Below are positions 1-7,046 of a stretch of 36,800 nt of DNA, in pieces (positions within the stretch are counted from its first letter, which is position 1; each line of letters starts with the position of its first letter). Location: the NCBI GenBank assembly GCA_964352715.1, contig CAYGSU010000041.1, positions 1-36,800 on the forward strand, read 5' to 3'. This DNA comes from JAVKBW01 sp964352715. GTDB taxonomy: Bacteria; Pseudomonadota; Alphaproteobacteria; UBA8366; Aestuariispiraceae. A program made the position numbers and the translations under genes. The notes beneath the pieces are model-generated. The model made no database searches. It worked only from the letters and a program-made list of their open reading frames with translations, and was not told where the DNA came from.

Positions 1-47
1 GCGGCCGCACCGTCGGCGCCGGCGTTGTTGCCGGTATCATCGAGTAG
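1..47 (+). CDS. tuf: Elongation factor Tu, C-terminal end (partial)
   Basis: Only the last 14 complete codons are present, reading GRTVGAGVVAGIIE and then TAG (45-47) followed at once by a second stop, TAA. This is the characteristic EF-Tu C-terminus (usually GRTVGAGVVAKIIE; a Gly stands here where Lys or Ser is common). EF-Tu is the GTPase that delivers aminoacyl-tRNA to the ribosome. Its place directly before rpsJ is the usual str-S10 junction. The identification rests on a short but highly diagnostic peptide plus position. Confidence 0.9.
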   Translation, partial: GRTVGAGVVAGIIE

Positions 48-66
48 TAAAGGCGTTCATGCGGGC

Positions 67-103
67 CTCCCGCGCGGGTTTGATGCGCGGGAGTTTCGTT
101 TTT
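67..103 (+). terminator. Intrinsic terminator or attenuator between tuf and rpsJ
   Basis: A perfect 9-bp GC-rich stem (67-75 pairing with 85-93) has a 9-nt loop and is followed by TTTCGTTTTT (94-103). This is a textbook Rho-independent terminator for tuf. It ends only 18 nt before the rpsJ start codon, which leaves no room for a separate rpsJ promoter downstream of it. Either transcription reads through, or the hairpin is a conditional attenuator for the S10 genes. Confidence 0.8.
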
Positions 104-121
104 GATAAAGGGCCATAGGGA

Positions 122-430
122 ATGGACAACCAGAACATTCGTATCCGCCTAAAGGCGTTCGATCATCGTGTGCTCGATCAGTCGACACTCGAGATCGTCA
201 ATACGGCGAAACGGACCGGCGCTAACGTGCGGGGACCGATTCCGCTGCCAACACGGATCGAGAAGTTCACGGTGCTTCGCTCTCCGCACATCGACAAGAA
301 AAGTCGGGAACAGTTTGAAGTGCGGACCCATAAGCGCCTGTTGGATATCGTCGACCCAACACCTCAGACGGTGGACGCGCTGATGAAGCTCGACCTCGCC
401 GCCGGTGTTGACGTCGAGATCAAATTGTAA
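122..430 (+). CDS. rpsJ: 30S ribosomal protein S10
   Basis: This 102-residue protein has the normal S10 length and typical sequence: N-terminal IRIRLKAFDHRVLDQS, central GPIPLPTRIEKFTVLRSPH, and SREQFEVRTHKRLLDIVDPT. S10 is part of the 30S head and, in bacteria that use NusB, also takes part in rRNA antitermination as NusE. The ATG at 122 has an AAAGGG ribosome-binding sequence at 107-112. It is the first gene of the S10 block, 74 bp after tuf, with a terminator-like hairpin in that gap. Confidence 0.98.
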   Translation: MDNQNIRIRLKAFDHRVLDQSTLEIVNTAKRTGANVRGPIPLPTRIEKFTVLRSPHIDKKSREQFEVRTHKRLLDIVDPTPQTVDALMKLDLAAGVDVEIKL

Positions 431-444
431 GGGAGGCCGGGATT

Positions 445-1209
445 ATGCGTTGCGGTATGCTCGCGAAAAAGGTCGGCATGACCCGCGTCTTCTCTGATGA
501 AGGCGCGCATATTCCGGTAACGGTGCTGCAGGTTCAGAACATGCAGGTCGTTGCCCAGCGGACGGCTGATGTGAACGGCTACACCGCGCTTCAGGTCGGT
601 TCCGGCGTGCGCAAGGTGAAGCACACGACGAAAGCGATGCGGGGCCATTTCGCCAAGGCGAAAGTTGAGCCGAAGCGGAAGCTTATCGAGTTTCGTGTGG
701 CCGACGATGCGCTGATCGATATCGGCGCGGAAGTCACCACGGATCACTTCGTCAGCGGCCAGTTCGTTGATGTGACCGGTACGTCGATCGGTAAGGGGTT
801 TGCCGGTGCGATGAAGCGGCATAACTTCTCCGGCCTTCGCGCCAGCCACGGTGTGTCGGTTTCGCACCGTTCGCATGGGTCGACAGGTCAGTGTCAGGAT
901 CCGGGCAAGGTCTTCAAAGGCAAGAAGATGGCCGGACACATGGGCGCGGAACGGGTAACGACACAGAACCTGAAAGTGGTTTCGGTCGACACCGATCGCG
1001 GTCTGATCCTGGTTCGCGGTGCGGTACCGGGGTCGAAACAAGGTTGGGTTTTGGTACGCGACGCAGTGAAGAAGGCGTTGCCGGAAGATGCGCCGTTCCC
1101 CGGTGCGTTCCGGATGCCGGAAGGCCGCGATGCGGATAACGAGACAGTGGCGTCCACGGAACCGGCTGAAGCAGCCGATGCCGGTGATGCTGAAGCACAG
1201 TCCGAATAA
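445..1209 (+). CDS. rplC: 50S ribosomal protein L3
   Basis: This is L3 (254 residues), an early-assembly 50S protein near the peptidyl-transferase centre. It starts MRCGMLAKKVGMTRVF and carries the conserved FAGAMKRHNFSG...SHGVSVSHRSHGSTGQCQDPGKVFKGKKMAGHMG loop region (split here for length) in the middle. The final 31 residues or so (from about 224) are Ala/Glu/Asp-rich and acidic, an extension beyond the E. coli length of 209. The ATG at 445 follows GGGAGG at 431-436 with good spacing, 14 bp after rpsJ. Confidence 0.98.
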   Translation: MRCGMLAKKVGMTRVFSDEGAHIPVTVLQVQNMQVVAQRTADVNGYTALQVGSGVRKVKHTTKAMRGHFAKAKVEPKRKLIEFRVADDALIDIGAEVTTDHFVSGQFVDVTGTSIGKGFAGAMKRHNFSGLRASHGVSVSHRSHGSTGQCQDPGKVFKGKKMAGHMGAERVTTQNLKVVSVDTDRGLILVRGAVPGSKQGWVLVRDAVKKALPEDAPFPGAFRMPEGRDADNETVASTEPAEAADAGDAEAQSE

Positions 1210-1221
1210 GGCGGTTTGGGT

Positions 1222-1842
1222 ATGAAAGCGAAAGTCATCACGCTAGCGAACAAGTCGGCCGGAGAGATTGATCTCGCCGAGGCGGTTTTCGCAGCGCCCG
1301 TGCGCAAAGACATTCTTGCGCGCATGGTGAATTATCAGCTGGCAAAGCGCCGGGCCGGTACGCACAAGGTTAAAGAGCGTAACGAGATCATCGGCGCCGG
1401 ACAGAAGATCTACCGCCAGAAAGGCACCGGCCGCGCCCGTCAGGGTAACGGCAAGGCGCCGCATTTCCGGGGCGGCGGTGTTGCTCACGGTCCGCGGGTT
1501 CGCGACCATGCGCATTCGCTGACGAAGAAAGTGCGCGCCATGGCGATGCGCTGTGCGCTGTCTGCGAAAATGGCGGAAGGCAAGCTGATCATTCTTGATG
1601 CGGCTGCTGCTGAAACACCGAAGACGAAAGCCCTGCGCGAGCAGGTTGCGACGCTCGGTTGGAGCAAGGCTTTGATCGTCGGCGGCAAGGAAGTTGACGG
1701 GAACCTGGCGCTGGCCGCCCGGAACATCCCGGGAATCGATGTCCTGCCGACTCAGGGTGCTAACGTATACGACATCCTTCGTGCCGATGTTCTGGCGTTG
1801 ACGAAGGAAGCCGTTGAAAGCCTGGAGGCCCGGTTGAAATGA
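1222..1842 (+). CDS. rplD: 50S ribosomal protein L4
   Basis: L4 lines part of the nascent-peptide exit tunnel. The product is 206 residues from the ATG at 1222 (MKAKVITLANKSAG). It contains the conserved RQKGTGRARQGNGKAPHFRGGG loop core, which is the tunnel-constriction region. An in-frame TTG lies two codons upstream at 1216, but the AAGGCGG at 1208-1214 is correctly spaced only for 1222. Its stop overlaps the rplW start (ATGA at 1839-1842). In E. coli L4 represses its own operon; no E. coli-type leader can be recognised here. Confidence 0.97.
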   Translation: MKAKVITLANKSAGEIDLAEAVFAAPVRKDILARMVNYQLAKRRAGTHKVKERNEIIGAGQKIYRQKGTGRARQGNGKAPHFRGGGVAHGPRVRDHAHSLTKKVRAMAMRCALSAKMAEGKLIILDAAAAETPKTKALREQVATLGWSKALIVGGKEVDGNLALAARNIPGIDVLPTQGANVYDILRADVLALTKEAVESLEARLK

Positions 1843-2162
1843 GCTGGAAATATCTCAACAAGTCTGCGGTTTCCAAGGAACGCATGTATCAGGTGATTGT
1901 CGCGCCGGTGGTGACTGAAAAGTCGACCCTTGGCGGCGAGAACAACCAGGTGACGTTCAAGGTGGCCTCGGACGCATCGAAGCCCGAGATCAAAGCAGCG
2001 GTCGAAGGTCTGTTTGAAGTGAAGGTCGACAGTGTGAACACGCTCAACGTCCACGGTAAGACGAAGCGGTTCAAGGGTCGGCTGGGCCGTCAGGTCGGTT
2101 ACAAGAAGGCTGTCGTTCGTCTGGCCGAAGGCCATTCGATTGACGTCTCGACCGGTCTGTAA
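1839..2162 (+). CDS. rplW: 50S ribosomal protein L23
   Basis: L23 sits at the tunnel exit and is the docking site for trigger factor and SRP. The product is 107 residues, with the family core ERMYQVIVAPVVTEKSTL near the N-terminus and VDSVNTLNVHGKTKRFKGRLGR in the second half. The ATG overlaps the rplD stop by 4 nt, suggesting translational coupling. The first ten residues or so (MSWKYLNKSA) are a short extension before the conserved KERMY region. Confidence 0.97.
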   Translation: MSWKYLNKSAVSKERMYQVIVAPVVTEKSTLGGENNQVTFKVASDASKPEIKAAVEGLFEVKVDSVNTLNVHGKTKRFKGRLGRQVGYKKAVVRLAEGHSIDVSTGL

Positions 2163-2191
2163 GGCGACGGCTGGAAAAGAGGAAGCGGAAA

Positions 2192-3028
2192 ATGGCGCTT
2201 AAGCAATATAAACCGAACACACCCGGCATGCGTGGGCTGGTTCTTGTAGACCGCAAGGACCTGCACAAGGGCGAACCTGTCAAGGCATTGACCGAGGGTT
2301 TGACCAAGAACGGTGGCCGTAACAACCACGGGCGCATCACGGCGCGTCGTCGTGGTGGTGGGCACAAGCGCCTGTATCGGATGATCGACTTCAAGCGTCG
2401 TGAAAAGTGGGGCATGTCCGCTACGGTTCAGCGTATCGAATACGATCCGAACCGGACGGCCTTCATCGCGCTGGTCGAATACGAAGACGGCACGCTGTCG
2501 TACATCATTGCGCCACAGCGCCTGAAAGAAGGCGATATGGTCATCGCCGACAACAAGGTCGATGTGAAGCCGGGTAACTGCATGCCGATGTCGGCCATGC
2601 CGATCGGCACGATCATTCACAACATCGAGATGAAGCCGGGCAAAGGCGCCCAGATCGCCCGTTCGGCCGGGGCTTATGCCCAGCTCGTCGGTCGTGACCA
2701 GGGGTATGCCCAGCTCAAGCTGATGTCCGGTGAACTGCGGGTCATTCGCGCTGAATGCGTCGCAACGGTCGGGGCTGTTTCAAACCCGGACCAGCAGAAC
2801 ATCAAGCTTGGTAAGGCCGGTCGCAAGCGCTGGCTTGGCAAGCGCCCGTCGGTTCGTGGCGTTGTCATGAACCCGGTCGATCACCCGCATGGTGGTGGTG
2901 AAGGTCGGACATCGGGTGGTCGTCATCCGGTTACGCCCTGGGGCAAGCCGACAAAAGGTAAACGCACACGGTCAAACAAGACGACCGACAAGTACATCCT
3001 GCGCAGCCGTCATGCGCGGAAGAAATAA
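2192..3028 (+). CDS. rplB: 50S ribosomal protein L2
   Basis: L2 is a universally conserved protein needed for subunit association and the peptidyl-transferase centre. The 278-residue product starts MALKQYKPNTPGMRG. It contains GGRNNHGRITARRRGGGHKRL and, near the C-terminus, VMNPVDHPHGGGEGRTSGGR. The first His of DHPHGG (about residue 231) corresponds to the conserved His229 of E. coli. Length and ends are standard. The ATG follows GAGGAAGCGGAAA, and the gap to rplW is 29 bp. Confidence 0.98.
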   Translation: MALKQYKPNTPGMRGLVLVDRKDLHKGEPVKALTEGLTKNGGRNNHGRITARRRGGGHKRLYRMIDFKRREKWGMSATVQRIEYDPNRTAFIALVEYEDGTLSYIIAPQRLKEGDMVIADNKVDVKPGNCMPMSAMPIGTIIHNIEMKPGKGAQIARSAGAYAQLVGRDQGYAQLKLMSGELRVIRAECVATVGAVSNPDQQNIKLGKAGRKRWLGKRPSVRGVVMNPVDHPHGGGEGRTSGGRHPVTPWGKPTKGKRTRSNKTTDKYILRSRHARKK

Positions 3029-3040
3029 GGAGTAGGCAAG

Positions 3041-3319
3041 GTGGCTCGTTCCGTTTGGAAAGGTCCGTTCGTTGACCACTTTCTCCTCAAGAAGGCCGAC
3101 ACTGCTCGGTCTTCCGGTCGGAAGGAAGTAATCAAGACGTGGTCGCGCCGGTCGACCGTTCTGCCGCAGTTTGTGGGCCTGACGTTCGGCGTTCACAACG
3201 GCAAGAAGTTTATTCCGGTTCTGGTGACCGAAAACATGGTCGGTCACAAGTTGGGTGAATTCGCGCCGACGCGGACCTACTACGGTCATGCGGCCGACAA
3301 GAAGGCGAAGAGAGGGTAA
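3041..3319 (+). CDS. rpsS: 30S ribosomal protein S19
   Basis: S19 forms a complex with S13 in the 30S head near the A-site tRNA. The 92-residue product begins MARSVWKGPFVDHFLLKKAD and contains TWSRRSTVLPQFVGLTFGVH and GHKLGEFAPTRTYYGH, all hallmark S19 segments. The start is GTG at 3041, backed by AAGGAG at 3027-3032. It lies 12 bp after rplB and 5 bp before rplV. Confidence 0.97.
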   Translation: MARSVWKGPFVDHFLLKKADTARSSGRKEVIKTWSRRSTVLPQFVGLTFGVHNGKKFIPVLVTENMVGHKLGEFAPTRTYYGHAADKKAKRG

Positions 3320-3324
3320 TCGCG

Positions 3325-3708
3325 ATGGGCAAGCAGTCTAGCGAACGTCGCTTCGACGACCAGGAAGCGGTCGCGCATGCAAAGACGATCCGAATCAGCC
3401 CTCAGAAGCTGAACCTCGTGGCGTCGATGATCCGCGGCAAGTCAGCCGACAAGGCGCTGGCCGAACTGAGCTTTTCCCGCCGCCGGATTGCCGGGGACGT
3501 GAGAAAGGTTCTGGAGGCAGCGATCGCCAATGCCGAAAACAACCATCAGCTTGATGTTGACCGGTTGTTCGTCAAGGAAGCGTTTGTCGGCAAGGCATTG
3601 ACGATGAAGCGTTTTCGGGCACGGGCTCGCGGTCGCGGCGCGCGGATCGTAAAGCCGTTTTCACATTTGACGATCGTCGTGCGTGAGCGCGAAGACACCG
3701 AAGCCTAA
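3325..3708 (+). CDS. rplV: 50S ribosomal protein L22
   Basis: L22 contributes the second side of the exit-tunnel constriction. The 127-residue product has the usual ISPQKLNLVASMIRGKSADKAL motif and the beta-hairpin end KRFRARARGRGARIVKPFSHLTIVV. The first 14 residues (MGKQSSERRFDDQE) are typical of alphaproteobacterial L22. It lies 5 bp after rpsS and 18 bp before rpsC. Confidence 0.97.
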   Translation: MGKQSSERRFDDQEAVAHAKTIRISPQKLNLVASMIRGKSADKALAELSFSRRRIAGDVRKVLEAAIANAENNHQLDVDRLFVKEAFVGKALTMKRFRARARGRGARIVKPFSHLTIVVREREDTEA

Positions 3709-3726
3709 GGCTGAAGGAACGAGAGT

Positions 3727-4401
3727 ATGGGTCAGAAAGTTAATCCAATCGGACTGCGTCTCGGCATCAACCGCACGTGGGATTCGCGTTGGTATGCCGA
3801 CAGAAACTATGGCGATCTGCTTCATGAAGACCTGAAGCTTCGCGAGTATCTGTTCGACACCCTGAAGCAGGCCGGTTTGTCGAAAGTGATCATCGAACGG
3901 CCAGCCGGTCGGGCGCGGGTAACGCTGCACACGGCGCGTCCCGGTGTCATCATCGGCAAGAAGGGTCAGGACATCGAGAAGCTTCGTCAGCAGCTCATCA
4001 AGAAGACCGGCAAGGAAATTGCGCTCAACATCGTTGAAATCCGCAAGCCGGAAATCGACGCTAGGCTGGTGGCTGAAAACATCGCCCAGCAGCTCGAACG
4101 TCGTGTTGCTTTCCGCCGGGCCATGAAGCGCGCTGTTCAGTCGGCGATGCGTCTCGGCGCAGAAGGCATCCGGATCAACTGCGGCGGCCGTCTCGGCGGC
4201 GCGGAAATCGCGCGCACGGAATGGTACCGTGAAGGTCGCGTTCCGCTGCACACGCTGCGCGCGGATATCGATTACGGTACCGCTGAAGCCGACACGACTT
4301 ACGGCATCTGCGGGGTAAAGGTTTGGATCTACAAGGGCGAAATTCTTGCTCATGATCCGATGGCACAGGACAAGAAGTCACAGGATGCGCAGGCGCGCTG
4401 A
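3727..4401 (+). CDS. rpsC: 30S ribosomal protein S3
   Basis: S3 forms the mRNA entry tunnel and contributes to helicase activity on mRNA. The 224-residue product starts MGQKVNPIGLRLGINR. It has the type II KH motif PGVIIGKKGQDIEKL at about residues 72-86 and the C-terminal domain GRLGGAEIARTEWYREGRVPLHTL (given as a stretch over its conserved centre). It is slightly shorter than E. coli S3 (233) with a similar tail. A 41-bp gap follows before rplP. Confidence 0.97.
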   Translation: MGQKVNPIGLRLGINRTWDSRWYADRNYGDLLHEDLKLREYLFDTLKQAGLSKVIIERPAGRARVTLHTARPGVIIGKKGQDIEKLRQQLIKKTGKEIALNIVEIRKPEIDARLVAENIAQQLERRVAFRRAMKRAVQSAMRLGAEGIRINCGGRLGGAEIARTEWYREGRVPLHTLRADIDYGTAEADTTYGICGVKVWIYKGEILAHDPMAQDKKSQDAQAR

Positions 4402-4442
4402 TCGACGGCTTAACGGTCTATTGACGATAGTGGGAATGAGAG

Positions 4443-4862
4443 ATGCTTAGTCCAAAGCGTACGAAGTTCAGAAAGGCCCATAAAGGCCGGATTCACGGTA
4501 ACGCCAAAGGTGGGGCCGCCTTGAATTTTGGTAGTCATGGCTTGAAGGCCATGGAACCGGGCCGGTTGACTGCGCGGCAGATCGAAGCTGCCCGGCGGGC
4601 AATCGTTCGTCGCATCAAGCGTCAGGGCAAGGTATGGATCCGGATTTTCCCGGATGTGCCGGTCAGCCAGAAGCCTGCTGAAGTTCGCATGGGTAAAGGT
4701 AAGGGCTCGCCCGAATTCTGGGCGGCGCGCGTGAAACCGGGCCGTGTGATGTTTGAAATGGATGGTGTCCCTGGCGATATCGCACGTGATGCATTCCTGC
4801 TGGCGGCAGCGAAACTGCCGATCAAATGCAAGATTGTCGCCCGTTTGGGGCTGACTGACTAA
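4443..4862 (+). CDS. rplP: 50S ribosomal protein L16
   Basis: L16 organises the A-site tRNA region of the 50S subunit. The 139-residue product begins MLSPKRTKFRKAHKGRIHG and contains EAARRAIVRRIKRQGKVWIR and GKGKGSPEFWAARVKPGRV, all diagnostic. The ATG at 4443 is preceded by GGGAATGAGAG. The downstream 47-bp gap to rpmC contains a small GNRA-loop hairpin (4877-4890). Confidence 0.97.
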   Translation: MLSPKRTKFRKAHKGRIHGNAKGGAALNFGSHGLKAMEPGRLTARQIEAARRAIVRRIKRQGKVWIRIFPDVPVSQKPAEVRMGKGKGSPEFWAARVKPGRVMFEMDGVPGDIARDAFLLAAAKLPIKCKIVARLGLTD

Positions 4863-4876
4863 CGCGAAGGAAATGT

Positions 4877-4890
4877 GCCCGGCAACGGGC
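4877..4890 (+). other. Small GCAA-tetraloop hairpin upstream of rpmC
   Basis: A 5-bp perfect stem (4877-4881 with 4886-4890) closes on GCAA, a stable GNRA tetraloop, and can be lengthened by two G-U pairs. It lies 19 nt before the rpmC start codon and has no T-tract, so it is not a terminator. It could be an mRNA structure affecting rpmC translation or stability, or chance in GC-rich DNA. Confidence 0.35.
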
Positions 4891-4909
4891 GTATTGAAGG
4901 ACAAGAGAG

Positions 4910-5107
4910 ATGAAAGCGGAAGATCTGCGGCAGAAGACGGAAGACGAACTGGGTGACGAGTTGCTCGGCCTTCGTAAGGAGCAGTTCAACCTGCGTTTTC
5001 AGGCCGCCAACGGGCAGCTTGAGAATACAGCGCGCCAGCGGCAGCTTCGTCGTGATATCGCGCGGATTAAGACCATTTTGACGGAAAAAACGCGCAAGAG
5101 CGCGTAA
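4910..5107 (+). CDS. rpmC: 50S ribosomal protein L29
   Basis: L29 is a small helical-hairpin protein beside L23 at the tunnel exit. The 65-residue product reads MKAEDLRQKTEDELGDELL and continues with LRKEQFNLRFQAANGQLENT and RRDIARIKTILTEK, the classic L29 pattern. The ATG at 4910 follows ACAAGAGAG. It is followed 23 bp later by rpsQ. Confidence 0.96.
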   Translation: MKAEDLRQKTEDELGDELLGLRKEQFNLRFQAANGQLENTARQRQLRRDIARIKTILTEKTRKSA

Positions 5108-5130
5108 TACGGACCAGGAGCGTCTGAGAT

Positions 5131-5382
5131 ATGCCGAAGAGAATTATGCAAGGCACGATCGTGTCGGACAAAGGGGAAAAGACGGTCGTCGTTTCTGTGG
5201 AACGACGCTTCAAGCACCCGCTGTTCAACAAGATCATCCGGAAGTCGAACAAGTTCATGGCGCATGACGAAAGCAATGCCAGGAAGGTCGGCGAGAAGGT
5301 GCAGATACAGGAATGCAGACCCCTGTCCAAACAGAAGCGCTGGGAAGTCATCGGCGCGGCTGACGAAACGGGCGCTGCATAA
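5131..5382 (+). CDS. rpsQ: 30S ribosomal protein S17
   Basis: S17 is a primary 16S rRNA-binding protein with an OB fold. The 83-residue product has MPKRIMQGTIVSDKGEKTVV, VERRFKHPLFNKIIRKSNKF and VQIQECRPLSKQKRWEV, all standard. It is the last gene of the S10 block by E. coli convention. A 57-bp gap with a weak hairpin and a T-rich run separates it from rplN. Confidence 0.97.
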   Translation: MPKRIMQGTIVSDKGEKTVVVSVERRFKHPLFNKIIRKSNKFMAHDESNARKVGEKVQIQECRPLSKQKRWEVIGAADETGAA

Positions 5383-5398
5383 GCGAAGACTGAATAAC

Positions 5399-5421
5399 AG
5401 GCCGAACGGCTTTAGTTTTTT
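5399..5421 (+). terminator. Weak hairpin plus T-run at the S10/spc boundary
   Basis: A short 5-bp stem (5399-5403 with 5408-5412, including one G-U pair) with a GAAC loop is followed by TAGTTTTTT ending at 5421. The stem is too short for a strong intrinsic terminator, but its position between rpsQ and rplN coincides with the classical boundary of the S10 and spc operons. It could be a leaky terminator or pause site. Confidence 0.3.
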
Positions 5422-5439
5422 ACGGAAAGGATTGGATCG

Positions 5440-5808
5440 ATGATCCAAATGCAATCAAACCTGGATGTCGCCGATAACTCAGGCGCGCGTCGGGTGCAGT
5501 GCATTAAGGTTCTCGGCGGCTCCAAGCGGCGGACGGCCGGCGTGGGCGATGTCATTGTCGTCTCCGTCAAGGAAGCCATTCCGCGCGGTCGCGTGAAAAA
5601 GGGTGATGTGCACCGGGCCGTTATCGTCCGTACGTCTTTCCCGGTTCGCCGCCCGGATGGCTCGCTGATCAAGTTCGACGGCAATGCCGCTGTTCTGATC
5701 AACAAGTCGAATGATCCGATCGGCACGCGTATTTTTGGCCCGGTTGTCCGCGAACTTCGCGCCCGCCGGTTCATGAAAATCATTTCCCTGGCGCCGGAGG
5801 TGCTGTGA
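5440..5808 (+). CDS. rplN: 50S ribosomal protein L14
   Basis: L14 sits at the subunit interface and is the binding site of the silencing factor RsfS. The 122-residue product starts MIQMQSNLDVADNSGARRVQ and contains KVLGGSKRR, VVSVKEAIPRG and the C-terminal FMKIISLAPEVL. Length is exactly standard. The ATG at 5440 follows GGAAAGGA. Its TGA overlaps the rplX ATG by one base. Confidence 0.98.
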   Translation: MIQMQSNLDVADNSGARRVQCIKVLGGSKRRTAGVGDVIVVSVKEAIPRGRVKKGDVHRAVIVRTSFPVRRPDGSLIKFDGNAAVLINKSNDPIGTRIFGPVVRELRARRFMKIISLAPEVL

Positions 5809-6125
5809 TGGCTGCGAAGATCAAAACCGGCGACAAGGTTGTCGTGCTGTCCGGCCGTGACAACGGCAAGGAAGGCGAAGTGGTTTCTGTTGCGCCGAAG
5901 GACGGTCGGGCGATCGTGCGCGGCGTGAACATGGTGAAGCGTCACCAGAAGCAGTCGATGAACACCCAGGGTGGGATCGTGGAAAAGGAAGCCCCGATCC
6001 AGTTGTCCAATCTGGCGGTTGTCGACCCGAAGGACGGCAAGGCGACGCGGGTTGGTTTCAAGGTATTGGATGATGGTCGGAAGGTTCGCTTCGCGAAACG
6101 GTCCGGCGAAATCATCGATCGCTGA
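5808..6125 (+). CDS. rplX: 50S ribosomal protein L24
   Basis: L24 initiates 50S assembly. From the ATG at 5808 the product is 105 residues, with the KOW motif KIKTGDKVVVLSGRDNGKEG at the N-terminus and GFKVLDDGRKVRFAKRSGE at the C-terminus. A GTG at 5805 is also in frame, but GGAGG at 5796-5800 gives better spacing to 5808. The start overlaps the rplN stop (TGATG), implying coupled translation. Confidence 0.97.
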   Translation: MAAKIKTGDKVVVLSGRDNGKEGEVVSVAPKDGRAIVRGVNMVKRHQKQSMNTQGGIVEKEAPIQLSNLAVVDPKDGKATRVGFKVLDDGRKVRFAKRSGEIIDR

Positions 6126-6152
6126 TAGGCGGAAAAGGCAAGGATCGAGACG

Positions 6153-6710
6153 ATGGCGGATGAAGCTTACGTCCCGCGTATGCGGAAGATTTACGACGAT
6201 GAAGTGCGCGCACTTCTGCAAGAGGAATTCGGTTACAAGAATCCGATGGAGATTCCCCGAATTGAAAAGATCGTCGTGAATATGGGCGTCGGAGAAGCAG
6301 TTTCCGATCGCAAGCATTTGACGGGTGCGGTTGAAGAACTGACGGCGATTACCGGCCAGCAGCCGGTGACGACGAAGGCCCGCAAGTCGATAGCGACGTT
6401 CAAGCTTCGTGAAGGCATGGGTATCGGCACCAAGGTTACCCTTCGCAAGAAGAAGATGTACGAGTTTCTGGATCGCCTGATCACCATCGCTCTGCCGCGT
6501 GTTCGCGACTTTCGGGGTGTGAACGGCAAGTCCTTCGACGGCCGCGGCAACTATGCCATGGGTTTGAAGGAACAGATTGTTTTCCCGGAAATCGAATACG
6601 ACAAGGTCGATGAAATTCGGGGTATGGATATCGTGATTTGTACGACGGCGAAGACCGATGCAGAGGCGAAGGCGCTTCTCAAAGGCTTCAAGATGCCGTT
6701 TCGTAACTAA
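6153..6710 (+). CDS. rplE: 50S ribosomal protein L5
   Basis: L5 is a 5S rRNA-binding protein of the central protuberance. The 185-residue product has KIVVNMGVGEAVSDRKHL, TGQQPVTTKARKSIATFKLR, RVRDFRGVNGKSFDGRGNY and FPEIEYDKVDEIRGMDI, all diagnostic L5 blocks. The N-terminus MADEAYVPRMRKIYDDEVR is of normal length. It is 27 bp after rplX and 15 bp before rpsN. Confidence 0.98.
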   Translation: MADEAYVPRMRKIYDDEVRALLQEEFGYKNPMEIPRIEKIVVNMGVGEAVSDRKHLTGAVEELTAITGQQPVTTKARKSIATFKLREGMGIGTKVTLRKKKMYEFLDRLITIALPRVRDFRGVNGKSFDGRGNYAMGLKEQIVFPEIEYDKVDEIRGMDIVICTTAKTDAEAKALLKGFKMPFRN

Positions 6711-6725
6711 CGGGAGAGTGGAACG

Positions 6726-7031
6726 ATGGCGAAGAAAAGCGCCGTTGAGCGGAACAAGAAACGGGAACGGATGGCGAAGACTTTCGCTGGCCGTCGGGCT
6801 CGACTGAAGGAAGTGGCGCACGATCGCACCCTGCCTCCGGAAGAGCGGTTCCAGGCTCAAATGAACCTGAACAAGCTGCCTAAGAATGCTTGTCCTGTAC
6901 GTGTGCACAATCGCTGCGAAATCAGTGGTCGGCCTCATGCGTATTACCGCAAGTTCCGTATATCCCGTATCGCGCTTCGGGATCTGGCGTCGCAAGGCCA
7001 GATTCCCGGTGTCGTGAAGTCGAGCTGGTAG
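6726..7031 (+). CDS. rpsN: 30S ribosomal protein S14 (zinc-free type)
   Basis: S14 is a late-assembling 30S head protein. The 101-residue product (MAKKSAVERNKKRERMAK...) is the long form. The region aligned with the zinc ribbon of C+ paralogues reads CPVRVHNRCEISGRPHAYYR, without the CxxC...CxxC set, so this is the zinc-independent form as in E. coli. The C-terminus GQIPGVVKSSW is standard. It follows rplE by 15 bp. Confidence 0.97.
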   Translation: MAKKSAVERNKKRERMAKTFAGRRARLKEVAHDRTLPPEERFQAQMNLNKLPKNACPVRVHNRCEISGRPHAYYRKFRISRIALRDLASQGQIPGVVKSSW

Positions 7032-7046
7032 AAAGGATATCGCACC

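Noticed and set aside
1216..1221. A TTG start two codons upstream for rplD
   Set aside because: The ribosome-binding sequence at 1208-1214 runs almost into it; the ATG at 1222 has proper spacing and matches the family N-terminus.
4418..4445. A TTGACG sequence before rplP as a -35 element
   Set aside because: No acceptable -10 lies 16-18 bp downstream before the coding region.
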